Of a stretch of 64,000 bases of DNA, positions 35,579 to 43,968 are shown piece by piece. The stretch is from Schnuerera sp. xch1 (GTDB taxonomy: Bacteria > Bacillota > Clostridia > Tissierellales > Tepidimicrobiaceae). Each line of letters opens with the position of its first letter. Position 1 is the first letter of the stretch. A program made the translations under genes and the position numbers. A model generated the notes under the pieces. That model was not told where the DNA came from and did no database searches. It saw nothing but the letters and a program-made list of their open reading frames with translations. The stretch lies in contig NZ_JAIOUP010000003.1 in NCBI RefSeq assembly GCF_019931165.1, positions 62,001-126,000 of the forward strand, written 5' to 3'.

Positions 35579-36400
35579 ATGGAAGGCTTTTTAAAATGTA
35601 GAGATGAGGTTAAACTATACTATAAGAAGGATATACCAGAAGGTGCAATTGCAAATATAATTATAAATCATGGGTTTGCAGAACATTTGGATCGATATGA
35701 TTATGTAACTAGAACTTTAAACATTGCAAAGATTGGAGTATATAGATATGATCTAAGAGGACATGGCAGAACGCAATCTCCTAAGGGACAAATCGATGAT
35801 TTTATGCAGTTCGTATCTGATGCAGATGGAGTTGTTGATTTAGCAAAAAAGGAATATCCTGATTTGCCCCTATTTATGCTTGGACACAGTATGGGAGGTT
35901 TTATAACATGCCTATATGGGATAAGTAAGCCAGATAGACTACAAGGACAAATATTTTCTGGAGCAGCAGTTAGGAGACTTCCTATAGCTAAAGGCATTAA
36001 AGGAGATTTATTTAAACTATTAAATGTTTTTGTACCTAATATGAAGATAAAAAATGTGCTTTCTGAAGATACATGTAGCGTTCAGCAAGTTGTAGAAGAT
36101 TATAAAGATGATCCATTGGTGCTAAAGGAATCTACATTAAATTTTCATGTACAGTTTGTGATTAAGGGTACTGATTGGATTAGAAAAAATATAAAAAGGT
36201 ACAATTATCCTTGTCTAATAACTCATGGTGAAAATGATAAAATTGTTCCTAAAGAGGCATCCATATATTTGTATAATAGTATATCTTCTAAGGATAAAGA
36301 AATTAAGATATATGATGATCTTTATCATGAAATATTGAATGAAAGAGAAAAAGACAAAATTTTGACTGATATAATAAATTGGTTGTATAAAAGAATATAA
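35579..36400 (+). CDS. Alpha/beta hydrolase (monoacylglycerol lipase-like, S33)
   Basis: A 273-residue serine hydrolase, probably cytosolic. The nucleophile elbow is LGHSMGGF (Ser about residue 105), oxyanion region IINHGFAEH near 29, DLRGHGRT (about 57-64), the acid in HGENDKIVP and the His in YHEILNE close to the C-terminus. The RGHGRS-like segment with the fold of lysophospholipase/monoacylglycerol lipase suggests ester or lipid hydrolysis. Start: ATG 35579 has AGGGGG at six bases; the earlier in-frame ATG 35561 lies within the addA end. Follows addA by ten bases, so probably co-transcribed. Confidence 0.9.
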   Translation: MEGFLKCRDEVKLYYKKDIPEGAIANIIINHGFAEHLDRYDYVTRTLNIAKIGVYRYDLRGHGRTQSPKGQIDDFMQFVSDADGVVDLAKKEYPDLPLFMLGHSMGGFITCLYGISKPDRLQGQIFSGAAVRRLPIAKGIKGDLFKLLNVFVPNMKIKNVLSEDTCSVQQVVEDYKDDPLVLKESTLNFHVQFVIKGTDWIRKNIKRYNYPCLITHGENDKIVPKEASIYLYNSISSKDKEIKIYDDLYHEILNEREKDKILTDIINWLYKRI

Positions 36401-36418
36401 TAAAATGAGGCGATAGAA

Positions 36419-36625
36419 TTGTTATTAATGGGGATATTATTTTTGATATTAGGATTATTTTTTATACTTGGTGAAAACTATAAAGTAAAAAGAGAAAATG
36501 AAGAAATAACTTTTGTGGAAAAAGATGTAGATAGAAATAGCGGATTTTTTAAATATAAGATATTTCTTGGAATACTTTCCATAGTTTTGGGAGTATTCTC
36601 TATTATTAACCATATTGTTTATTAA
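36419..36625 (+). CDS. Small two-TM membrane protein
   Basis: A 68-residue protein with TM segments at about 2-18 and 46-66, separated by a charged loop with many Glu, Lys and Asp. The start is TTG with GAGGCG upstream. No recognised family. It sits 18 bases after the hydrolase and 11 before the large membrane protein, so it is surely translated with them. Probably a real gene because of tight spacing and an SD, but function is unknown. Confidence 0.65.
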   Translation: MLLMGILFLILGLFFILGENYKVKRENEEITFVEKDVDRNSGFFKYKIFLGILSIVLGVFSIINHIVY

Positions 36626-36636
36626 AGGGTGTTCCT

Positions 36637-38538
36637 ATGAAAAGATGTAATATAATACTAGTATTGGTAATAACTTTAATTTTAATATTTAGTGCAAATT
36701 CCTATGCAACTGAAGATAAGACAATATTAATTCTGTTGGATGAATTAAGTTTGAATGAAATTCAAAATATTGTTGATAAAGACTTCGGAGTAGGATTTGT
36801 AAATATAAGAACTAGAGAGCCCTATGGAAATGAGAGCTTTTATTTTTCTACTGCTTTAGGAAGGAAGATAGGAGTTGAATCAAAATATTATAGAGGACTT
36901 TATAAGGATCAAGATGGGAGAATAAACATAGCTGGATTCAATGATATGTTTGATAGCATATCAAATGGAACGGAAAACATGGAAGATGATTTAATAGGAG
37001 AGAAACTAAAAGATGAAGGTATATCTTATATAGGAGATAATTCTTCAGCTATTGTTGCTGCAGATAATCAAGGACATGTTAAGTCAGGAGAAATAGAGAT
37101 AGAATATAATAAGGAATGGTTGATTGATAAAACTAATCTTCATCTATCTGATTCAAATATACTTGTGTTATCTTATGATATAAACCAGTATAATAATAGA
37201 ATTACTCTATTAAAAGATTATATAAAGGAATATAAGGGTACTAATATTATGATCGTATCAGAAGAAGTACCCCAAGATATGAATAATATTATAAATAATC
37301 ATTTAACACCCATATTATATATAAACAGCGGCAATAATGGGATTGGTACTAGTTCTTCTACTAAAAGGGAAGGCTTTATGGTTTTAGAAGACATTTATGG
37401 AGAATTGTTGTCCATTTATAATAAGAATGATGGCCCTATAATAGGTAATAAAATAGAAATCGAGGAAAAAGAAGATAATATAGATTATGCAAAAAATCTA
37501 TTTCAAAAGACTAATAATTTAATGTTAATAACATATATTTTTCATGGACTTTTATACTTTGTACAATGTTATTGTGCGTATTTAATATATAAGAATAAAT
37601 ATGATAAATTGGAAAAAGTTCACTATTTAAATATATTTATTATAATAAACATTGTTGTTAGCCTGTTGATGGGAGCGTCAAATTATCATGTAAATATTGT
37701 ATTGTATTTATCCATAAATTTATTGATATCCTATATAATAACTTCATTTATGTATGATAGAGAAACAAATATTATAGGATTGTTTTCCACTATAACATAT
37801 GCACTAATAATTATGATGACTGTATTTTTTCCAGAAAATATTTATAATTTCTATATAGGTTTTAATAATCTATTCTATGGAGCCAGATACTATGGATTTA
37901 ATAATGGAATGATGGGAGTAGTATTAGCTAGTTCTATAGTAAGCTATCTCTTTATTAAGGATTTAATAAAAAATGACTTTGTATCTAAATTAATATTTTT
38001 ATTCTTTGCATGTGTAGATATTTTAATTCTTTCAGCTAGATTTGGGGCCAATACAGGAGGTTTTTTGGCTGCCTTAGTGTTGTTATTAATTATAGTATAT
38101 ACAAAGTTTTTAAAAGGAGAAAAAGGTATAAAGATTGTGATGATTTTAGTTCTAATGGGAGTTGTAATATTCAGTCTAAATATGTATTTCGATTTTCTCA
38201 ATGGACAGAAGTCCCATGCTATAAACTTCTTTATAAGGATCAGCCAGAATGGAATTACAGAACTTTTGAGTATGATTGGAGTAAAAATAATGGAATTGGT
38301 CAAGTTTACTCTATTACCACCTTTTAGCATAGTAATAGTTGCTCAATTAGTTTCCTTAAAATTCTTATCTCAAAGTGTTGATAAAAATTTTATAAAGGAG
38401 ACGAGTATTATTTTTTTTATAGCAGTAGTAGCATTTTTAATCAATGATACTGGTAATATTGCATTTATATTCATGTGTCACTACCTTATTTCTCTATTAG
38501 TAAAGAAATATTTAGATATCAATATGGATATTAAATGA
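36637..38538 (+). CDS. Large membrane protein with extracytoplasmic N-terminal domain, function unknown
   Basis: A 633-residue protein: signal peptide (about 1-24), an extracytoplasmic domain of about 260 residues (TILILLDELSLNEIQNIV at its start, later ILVLSYDINQYNNRI and IMIVSEEVPQD), then about 10 TM segments (from about 295 to 625). The first domain has the strand-loop look of alkaline-phosphatase/sulfatase-like folds, but no clear metal triad is visible, so I do not assign an enzyme. In the membrane part RYYGFNNGMMGV and ARFGANTGGFLAAL are conserved-looking loops. SD AAAGGGTG. Last gene of the nagZ-add unit. I recognise no characterised family. Confidence 0.75.
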   Translation: MKRCNIILVLVITLILIFSANSYATEDKTILILLDELSLNEIQNIVDKDFGVGFVNIRTREPYGNESFYFSTALGRKIGVESKYYRGLYKDQDGRINIAGFNDMFDSISNGTENMEDDLIGEKLKDEGISYIGDNSSAIVAADNQGHVKSGEIEIEYNKEWLIDKTNLHLSDSNILVLSYDINQYNNRITLLKDYIKEYKGTNIMIVSEEVPQDMNNIINNHLTPILYINSGNNGIGTSSSTKREGFMVLEDIYGELLSIYNKNDGPIIGNKIEIEEKEDNIDYAKNLFQKTNNLMLITYIFHGLLYFVQCYCAYLIYKNKYDKLEKVHYLNIFIIINIVVSLLMGASNYHVNIVLYLSINLLISYIITSFMYDRETNIIGLFSTITYALIIMMTVFFPENIYNFYIGFNNLFYGARYYGFNNGMMGVVLASSIVSYLFIKDLIKNDFVSKLIFLFFACVDILILSARFGANTGGFLAALVLLLIIVYTKFLKGEKGIKIVMILVLMGVVIFSLNMYFDFLNGQKSHAINFFIRISQNGITELLSMIGVKIMELVKFTLLPPFSIVIVAQLVSLKFLSQSVDKNFIKETSIIFFIAVVAFLINDTGNIAFIFMCHYLISLLVKKYLDINMDIK

Positions 38539-38541
38539 TAA

Positions 38542-38700
38542 ATATTTAATAGAGCGCAGAGTACTATATTAGATAAAAAAGAAAGAAATAATAGAGTTAC
38601 TTATTCAGCTTTATCTAATATGGAAAAGGATGAAGTACAGGATCTATTATTAATTTTAGAAAAACTATGTAAGAATTTAAGAGGGGGGGCGTATAAAGAG
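38542..38700 (+). pseudogene. Possible C-terminal remnant of a MarR-type regulator
   Basis: The reading frame upstream of the ABC exporter start is open from 38542 and continues in frame into the exporter. The peptide has LDKKERNNRVTYSALSNMEK then DEVQDLLLILEKLCKNLRGG, which is like the C-terminal helix of MarR family repressors (ending ...LLxxLEKLxKNL). No start codon with SD and no N-terminal DNA-binding part is present. MarR-ABC exporter operons are common, so a deleted or decayed regulator is plausible. It could instead be a chance N-terminal extension. Confidence 0.4.
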
Positions 38701-40428
38701 TTGGTTAGAAAATTTATTTCATATTATAAACCACACAAAATATTATTTTTCATTGATATGTTCTTTGCTTTTTTAATTTCGGCAATAGATTTGATATTCC
38801 CAATGATTTCTCGACAAATAGTTAATGATATAGTTCCAAATGGGAGAATGGATCTTTTACTTAGATGGACAATAATATTACTAGTATTGTTTATCGTGAG
38901 GTATATAAGTAATTATATAGTAGCTTACTGGGGGCACGTTTTAGGCGTATACATTGAATATAATATGAGAAAGGAATTATTTGCTCACTTACAAACATTA
39001 CCTTTTAGTTATTATGACAACACAAAAACAGGACATATTATGTCAAGATTAGTAAATGATTTAAGAGATGTAGTAGAACTAGCTCACCATGGACCAGAAG
39101 ATCTATTCATTTCTTTAGTTATGCTAATTGGTTCATTTATTCTTCTAATGAGTGTGGAGTGGAGATTAACTTTAATAATATTTGCCTTTATTCCATTAAT
39201 AATTTGGTTTGTTTTAAGAAAAAGAGTCAGGATGCATAATGCATTTAAAAGAGTTAGAAGAAAGATTTCAAATATAAATGCTTATTTAGAAAACAGTATT
39301 TCAGGAGTAAGAGTTGCGAAGGCGTTTACAAATGAAGATTATGAAATTGATAAGTTTGATTATAGCAACGATGAGTATAAGGAATCAAGAAAAGAATCCT
39401 ACAAGGTCATGGCAGAATTCATGGCTGGTATCAATATTACCACAAATATACTTAATTTAGCAGTCATAAGTATAGGTGGATATTTTGTTTATAACGACTT
39501 TATACAAGTAGGGGACTTGCTTGCATATACTATGTATGTGAACTTCTTCATGCAACCGATAAGACGATTATCCAATTTCATGCAACAATATCAGGAAGGT
39601 ATGACTGGATTTGAAAGATTTATAGAGATAATGGCCATTAAGCCGGACATTATAGATAAGAAAGATGCCGTTGAACTTAAAGATGTAAAAGGACATATTC
39701 AATTTAATAATGTCTCATTTAGTTATACCAATGGCAAAGATAGAGTATTAACAGATATAAATATGGATATTAAACCAGGAAAAACTGTTGCATTGGTGGG
39801 ACCATCTGGAGCAGGTAAAACAACTCTCTGTCATTTGATACCTAGATTTTATGATATCAATAATGGGGAAATTTTATTGGATAGTAAGGATATAAGAGAT
39901 ATTAAAATAGAATCTCTTAGAAGAAATATAGGGATAGTTCAGCAAGATGTATTTTTGTTTACTGGGACAGTAAAAGATAACATAGCATATGGAGATCCAA
40001 CAAAGTCTGAAGAAGAAATAATAGAAGCTGCTAAATTAGCAAGTATTCATGAATATATTATGACTTTGCCTAATGGTTATGATACCTATATAGGAGAAAA
40101 AGGTGTCAAACTATCAGGGGGTCAGAAACAGAGATTATCCATTGCTAGATTATTCTTAAAAGACCCACCAATTTTAATACTAGATGAAGCAACATCTTCA
40201 TTGGACAATCAGACAGAAATGTTGATACAGGAAGCATTAGAAAAGCTATCAGAAGGAAGGACTACTCTAGTAATTGCTCATAGATTGTCTACTATTAAAA
40301 ATGCAGATGAAATAATTGTATTAACTAATAATGGAATTGAAGAACGGGGAACCCATGAAGAGCTATTGAGTAAAGATGATATATATGCTGAATTATATAG
40401 ATCTCAATTTAAAGATCTTGATGATTAA
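38701..40428 (+). CDS. ABC transporter, fused permease and ATP-binding protein (exporter type)
   Basis: Half-size exporter of about 575 residues acting as a homodimer or heterodimer: six TM segments (to about residue 305), then the nucleotide-binding domain with VALVGPSGAGKTTL (Walker A), Q-loop GIVQQDVFLF, signature KLSGGQKQRLSIARLF and Walker B PILILDEATSSLD, H-loop VIAHRL. FDIGEVLFIDSKDIR-like stretch follows. Start: the longer frame from ATG 38620 has no SD and includes the MarR-like remnant; TTG 38701, behind AAGAGGGGGGG, gives the typical MVRKFISYYKPHK N-terminus. The substrate is unknown; relatives export lipids, peptides or drugs. Confidence 0.9.
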   Translation: MVRKFISYYKPHKILFFIDMFFAFLISAIDLIFPMISRQIVNDIVPNGRMDLLLRWTIILLVLFIVRYISNYIVAYWGHVLGVYIEYNMRKELFAHLQTLPFSYYDNTKTGHIMSRLVNDLRDVVELAHHGPEDLFISLVMLIGSFILLMSVEWRLTLIIFAFIPLIIWFVLRKRVRMHNAFKRVRRKISNINAYLENSISGVRVAKAFTNEDYEIDKFDYSNDEYKESRKESYKVMAEFMAGINITTNILNLAVISIGGYFVYNDFIQVGDLLAYTMYVNFFMQPIRRLSNFMQQYQEGMTGFERFIEIMAIKPDIIDKKDAVELKDVKGHIQFNNVSFSYTNGKDRVLTDINMDIKPGKTVALVGPSGAGKTTLCHLIPRFYDINNGEILLDSKDIRDIKIESLRRNIGIVQQDVFLFTGTVKDNIAYGDPTKSEEEIIEAAKLASIHEYIMTLPNGYDTYIGEKGVKLSGGQKQRLSIARLFLKDPPILILDEATSSLDNQTEMLIQEALEKLSEGRTTLVIAHRLSTIKNADEIIVLTNNGIEERGTHEELLSKDDIYAELYRSQFKDLDD

Positions 40429-40446
40429 AAGATGTAACAGAACAAT

Positions 40447-40490
40447 CTCTCCATGCATATTATATATTGAATATGTATGGGGAGGTTTTA
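40447..40490 (+). terminator. Long hairpin covering the SD of the next gene
   Basis: Left arm CTCTCCATGCATATT (40447-40461) and right arm AATATGTATGGGGAG (40470-40484) pair over 15 bp with two G-U. It ends in GTTTTATTT. It can act as the exporter terminator, but the right arm contains the GGGGAGG SD of the following gene, so folding would also hide its start region. Confidence 0.7.
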
Positions 40491-40493
40491 TTT

Positions 40494-40820
40494 ATGGATA
40501 TAAATTATCCAGAATTATACTATAGGGTTTATCCGAAAGTTATGGATTCAGTAAACGGATATCTTAGCAACAATCCAAATCCAGAAAATATTTCAGATGA
40601 TGTGTTAGAGTCCTTAGTAGATGAAGTTTATGAAAAAATGGTAGAAGAGTGCCCAGAGATAGACGAAGATCCTATAGAAAGAAGGGGTAGATATCGTTCT
40701 CTTCAAAGACCTTTTTACGGCAGACGAAGATTGGTTAGAGATATAATAACCATAATACTTATTTCAGAATTATTAAGAAGGAGAAGACCTTTTATATTTG
40801 AAAATGGATATGGTTACTGA
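40494..40820 (+). CDS. Hypothetical protein, acidic N-terminus and Arg-rich C-terminus
   Basis: A 108-residue protein. The first half is acidic and helical (YPELYYRVYPKVMDSV, then ENISDDVLESLVDEVYEKMV), the second strongly basic (RRGRYRSLQRP, GRRRLVRDIITIILISELLRRRRP). The hydrophobic stretch IITIILISELL flanked by Arg may be an amphipathic or membrane-surface helix. I do not know the family, but small clostridial proteins of this build occur. Start: the longer frame from 40467 lies in the hairpin; ATG 40494 has GGAGG. The hairpin at 40447-40484 may attenuate its translation. Confidence 0.65.
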   Translation: MDINYPELYYRVYPKVMDSVNGYLSNNPNPENISDDVLESLVDEVYEKMVEECPEIDEDPIERRGRYRSLQRPFYGRRRLVRDIITIILISELLRRRRPFIFENGYGY

Positions 40821-40823
40821 GAA

Positions 40824-40860
40824 AAGCTAGGCTAATATTGGTCTAGCTTGTTTTTTGTTT
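40824..40860 (+). terminator. Terminator after the small basic protein
   Basis: AAGCTAG (40824-40830) pairs with CTAGCTT (40843-40849), followed by GTTTTTTG. The T run merges with the TTTTGTAA repeat of the next promoter. Confidence 0.85.
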
Positions 40861-40876
40861 TGTAACCCTTTTGTAA
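40858..40876 (+). promoter_or_regulatory. Direct repeat TTTTGTAA, 11-bp period, candidate OmpR-type site
   Basis: TTTTGTAA occurs at 40858-40865 and 40869-40876, exactly 11 bp apart; a weaker third copy (ATTTTTAC) begins 11 bp further. This is the half-site period bound by PhoB/OmpR-family dimers, and the second copy covers the -35 position of the next promoter. The operon encodes such a regulator. Confidence 0.5.
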
Positions 40877-40899
40877 TTCATTTTTACTGGGTATATAGT
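40871..40899 (+). promoter_or_regulatory. Promoter of the deacetylase/two-component operon
   Basis: TTGTAA (40871-40876) and TATAGT (40894-40899) are 17 bp apart. The -35 is poor and overlaps the direct repeat, as in activator-dependent promoters. Confidence 0.55.
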
Positions 40900-40957
40900 A
40901 TTCTATATATAGAAGCAATGACAACATATGATATGTTTCATCAAAAGGAGGATGAAA

Positions 40958-41827
40958 ATGAACAAATCAAAGAGAATTAAGACAAAAAAATTTAATAAAA
41001 GATGTTTTACAGTTATTCTATTAATCATTATTTTATTTTTCACCTCTTACAAGTATAATGAAAAGATGGATTCTGATATAATTGAAGCAGAAGATGCTAA
41101 TGTAGGTGTGGAAGATCAATCTAGTCAGTCGACAGTACCAGAAAAGGAAAAGGAATTGGGAGAACAAAAACAGCAGCAGAATCAAGGATCAAGGGAAGAA
41201 ATAGAACAGCAAGCAGATCAGGAAAAGAAATCTATGGGAAATAATAAAGTAGCATATTTAACTTTTGATGATGGACCATCAGAAACTATAACATCTCAGA
41301 TACTTGATATTTTGGATGAATACGATGTAAAAGCCACTTTTTTTGTAATTGGGAACTTAGCTGAAAGGCACCCTGATATGTTGAAAAGAATAGATGAAAA
41401 TGGACATGCTATAGGAAATCATACTTATACTCACAAATATAATGATATATATAAGAAACCCTCTAATTTTATAAAGGAGTTAAAAACCACAGAAAAAATA
41501 TTTAAAAATATATTAGGCGAAGATTTTGAAACTAAAATAATGAGATTTCCTGGAGGATCCTTTGGTGAAGGAAAGGCAGTATATAAAGAAGCAGTAGAGA
41601 ACATGGGTTATGAGTATATAGATTGGAATTCTCTAAACGGAGATGCAGAAGGTCATAATATTCCAAGCAATAGATTGATTGAAAGATTTAAGAGCACGTT
41701 CAAAGGACAAGATGAACTTGTTGTACTGATGCATGATACAGATGCAAAGAAAACTACACCTAAAGCATTGCCAGGTATAATAGAATTTTTAATCGATAAT
41801 GGTTATGAATTTAGTACTTTTGAATAA
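40958..41827 (+). CDS. Polysaccharide deacetylase (NodB domain), PgdA-like
   Basis: A 289-residue membrane-anchored enzyme: basic N-terminus, one TM or uncleaved signal segment (about 16-31), a Glu/Gln-rich linker (about 40-95) and a NodB domain from residue 97. Motif 1 TFDDGP (D104, D105), motif 2 GNHTYTH (H155, H159), then MRFPGGSFGE and HDTDAKKTT fit a metal-dependent N-deacetylase, probably acting on peptidoglycan GlcNAc or other wall glycan. Start ATG 40958 behind AAAGGAGG; an earlier in-frame ATG sits on the SD. It is first in an operon with a response regulator, kinase and lipoprotein, so it may be a target of them. Confidence 0.93.
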   Translation: MNKSKRIKTKKFNKRCFTVILLIIILFFTSYKYNEKMDSDIIEAEDANVGVEDQSSQSTVPEKEKELGEQKQQQNQGSREEIEQQADQEKKSMGNNKVAYLTFDDGPSETITSQILDILDEYDVKATFFVIGNLAERHPDMLKRIDENGHAIGNHTYTHKYNDIYKKPSNFIKELKTTEKIFKNILGEDFETKIMRFPGGSFGEGKAVYKEAVENMGYEYIDWNSLNGDAEGHNIPSNRLIERFKSTFKGQDELVVLMHDTDAKKTTPKALPGIIEFLIDNGYEFSTFE

Positions 41828-41849
41828 TTTTTAACTGGAGGTCATTAAA

Positions 41850-42572
41850 GTGGATTTAAAAAGGAAAATTCTCATAGTGGAAGATGAGGAGCCTATTAGA
41901 AAACTTATTAAAATTAATTTGGAAAGGGAAAAATTCATTGTTACTGAAGCGGAAACTGGAGAAAAGGCACTAGAAATTGCACAAACTGGAGATATTGATG
42001 TGGTAATACTGGACATTATGCTACCAGGAATAGACGGATTTGAGGTATGTAAAAAGCTTAGGAATAAATTTTCTACTATAGGAATAATAATGCTTACAGC
42101 TAAATCTCAAGATGTTGATAAGATAATGGGATTGGAGTATGGAACAGATGATTATATGGTAAAACCTTTTAATCCAATGGAGCTAATACTTAGGATAAAA
42201 TCTTTGCTTAGACGAATGGATTCAGCTAAAGAAGATAATAAGGATGTAATAGTTGATGATCCTTTTAAAATAGATAAGTATTCGAGAAAATTCTACAAAA
42301 ATAATAAACATATAGAGTTAACTCCAACTGAGTATTCAATAATGAAACTCTTTATTGAAAATCCGGGGAAAGCATTTAGTAGAGATGAAATATTAAATTT
42401 GATATGGGGCTATGACTTTATAGGAGATACTAAAATTGTTGATGTGAATATTAGAAGATTGAGATCAAAAATTGAAACTGATTCGAAAAATCCTTATTAT
42501 ATTGAAACGGTATGGGGAGTAGGATATAGATGGAGAAGTGAAAAGGAACACGCAGGTGAACATAATGAATAG
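41850..42572 (+). CDS. OmpR/PhoB-family response regulator
   Basis: A 240-residue two-component regulator: receiver domain (1-120) with acidic pocket EDEE, phospho-acceptor D55 in VVILDIMLPGIDG and Lys in DDYMVKPFNP; C-terminal winged helix (about 135-230) with ELTPTEYSIMKLFIEN, RDEILNLIWGYDF and VDVNIRRLRSKIE, ending YRWRS. GTG start with GGAGG. The last eight bases overlap the kinase gene, so expression is coupled. It lies directly after the deacetylase gene. The direct repeat upstream of the operon would suit autoregulation (inference). Confidence 0.96.
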   Translation: MDLKRKILIVEDEEPIRKLIKINLEREKFIVTEAETGEKALEIAQTGDIDVVILDIMLPGIDGFEVCKKLRNKFSTIGIIMLTAKSQDVDKIMGLEYGTDDYMVKPFNPMELILRIKSLLRRMDSAKEDNKDVIVDDPFKIDKYSRKFYKNNKHIELTPTEYSIMKLFIENPGKAFSRDEILNLIWGYDFIGDTKIVDVNIRRLRSKIETDSKNPYYIETVWGVGYRWRSEKEHAGEHNE

Positions 42573-43968
42573 TAGTATTAATAAGAGACTAGTAGGAAAT
42601 TTCATGTTGGTAATCATTATTACGGTTCTTATAATAGAATTCTTTTTATTTAATGCAATCAGAGATTATTATTATAAAAGTGTAGAAGAGATACTTTCTA
42701 ATCAGATTACCTTTTCGACAAATCTCTATTCTAGATACTTTTCTTCGGATACATTGGAGGATGTAATTATAGATGATGTAAATGTATTTTTACAACATAC
42801 ATCTGCTCAAGTACAGATACTTGATCGCGATGGAACTATTTTAATGGATTCGATAGGAGCTGTTCATTCTATAGACAGTATAAATACAAGTGATGTACTT
42901 AAAGCCATAGAAGGGGATACAGGCACTTGGATCGGAGATGTAGAATATGATACAGAACCTGTAATGGCAGTTTCCCATCCTTTAATTATAGATGGAGAAA
43001 TTGTTGGAGTTTTAAGATTTATTTCTTCTTTAAGAGAAACAAATCTGGTGATTAATGGTATATATCAAACACTGTTATTAATAGGTGTTATAGTAATAAT
43101 AATATCTGGACTGGTTAGTATATTTTTATCTAATACCATAACTCAACCCTTAAGGGAAGTAACAACGGTAGCGGAAAAGATGGCTGATGGTCAACTGAAG
43201 ATAAGGTCTAAGAAAAGATTTAATGATGAAATTGGAAAACTTTCAGACACATTAAACTATATGGCGGAGGAGCTCATAAAGAAAGAACAATTAAAAAATG
43301 ATTTTATATCCTCAATTTCTCACGAGTTAAGAACTCCATTGACTTCCATAAAGGGTTGGGCAATTACTCTAAAATCAGATAAATCAAATGATGATGAATT
43401 GCTAATGGATGGATTAAATATAATTGAAAAAGAAAGCGATAGACTATCAACAATCGTAGATGAATTATTGGATTTTTCAAGGCTTGTATCGGGAAGGATT
43501 ACTGTAGAGAAAGAGGAAATGAGTATAATAGGTTCTATAAAACAAATAGGTAAACAATTAAGACCAAGAGCCAACGATAAGAATATTAAATTTGATGTAT
43601 CTTTCGAACTGGATTTGCCTAATATAGTTGCTGATGAAAATAGGATAAAGCAGGTTTTAATAAATTTGCTGGATAATGCATTGAAATTTACTCAACAGGG
43701 AGGAAAAGTTAGTCTGGAGGCATTAAAGGACAATGATAATATTTTGATAAAGGTAAAAGATAATGGATCAGGTATACATGAAGAAGATATTCCATATATT
43801 ACAGAAAAATTTTATAAGGGGAAAAATAGTAAAGCTAATAGTGGACTAGGACTTTCCATATGTGATGAAATTGTAAAATTGCATGGAGGTTCTATTGAAA
43901 TAAAGAGTAAATTAAATCAAGGTACAATGGTAATTGTATCCCTACCAATAAAGGGAGTGACACAATGA
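42565..43968 (+). CDS. Sensor histidine kinase with HAMP domain
   Basis: A 467-residue membrane kinase, partner of the preceding regulator. TM1 at about 10-31, an extracytoplasmic sensor (about 32-158) of the single-Cache/dCache-like type (VQILDRDGTILMDS, DTGTWIGDVEYD), TM2 at about 160-184, HAMP (about 185-240), HisKA with SHELRTPLTS, and HATPase with NLLDNALKF, DNGSGI and GLGLSI. Start: the longer frame from GTG 42538 lies within the regulator gene; ATG 42565 has AGGTGA and gives an N-terminus before TM1. The ligand is unknown; Cache domains bind small molecules such as amino acids. Confidence 0.95.
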   Translation: MNSSINKRLVGNFMLVIIITVLIIEFFLFNAIRDYYYKSVEEILSNQITFSTNLYSRYFSSDTLEDVIIDDVNVFLQHTSAQVQILDRDGTILMDSIGAVHSIDSINTSDVLKAIEGDTGTWIGDVEYDTEPVMAVSHPLIIDGEIVGVLRFISSLRETNLVINGIYQTLLLIGVIVIIISGLVSIFLSNTITQPLREVTTVAEKMADGQLKIRSKKRFNDEIGKLSDTLNYMAEELIKKEQLKNDFISSISHELRTPLTSIKGWAITLKSDKSNDDELLMDGLNIIEKESDRLSTIVDELLDFSRLVSGRITVEKEEMSIIGSIKQIGKQLRPRANDKNIKFDVSFELDLPNIVADENRIKQVLINLLDNALKFTQQGGKVSLEALKDNDNILIKVKDNGSGIHEEDIPYITEKFYKGKNSKANSGLGLSICDEIVKLHGGSIEIKSKLNQGTMVIVSLPIKGVTQ

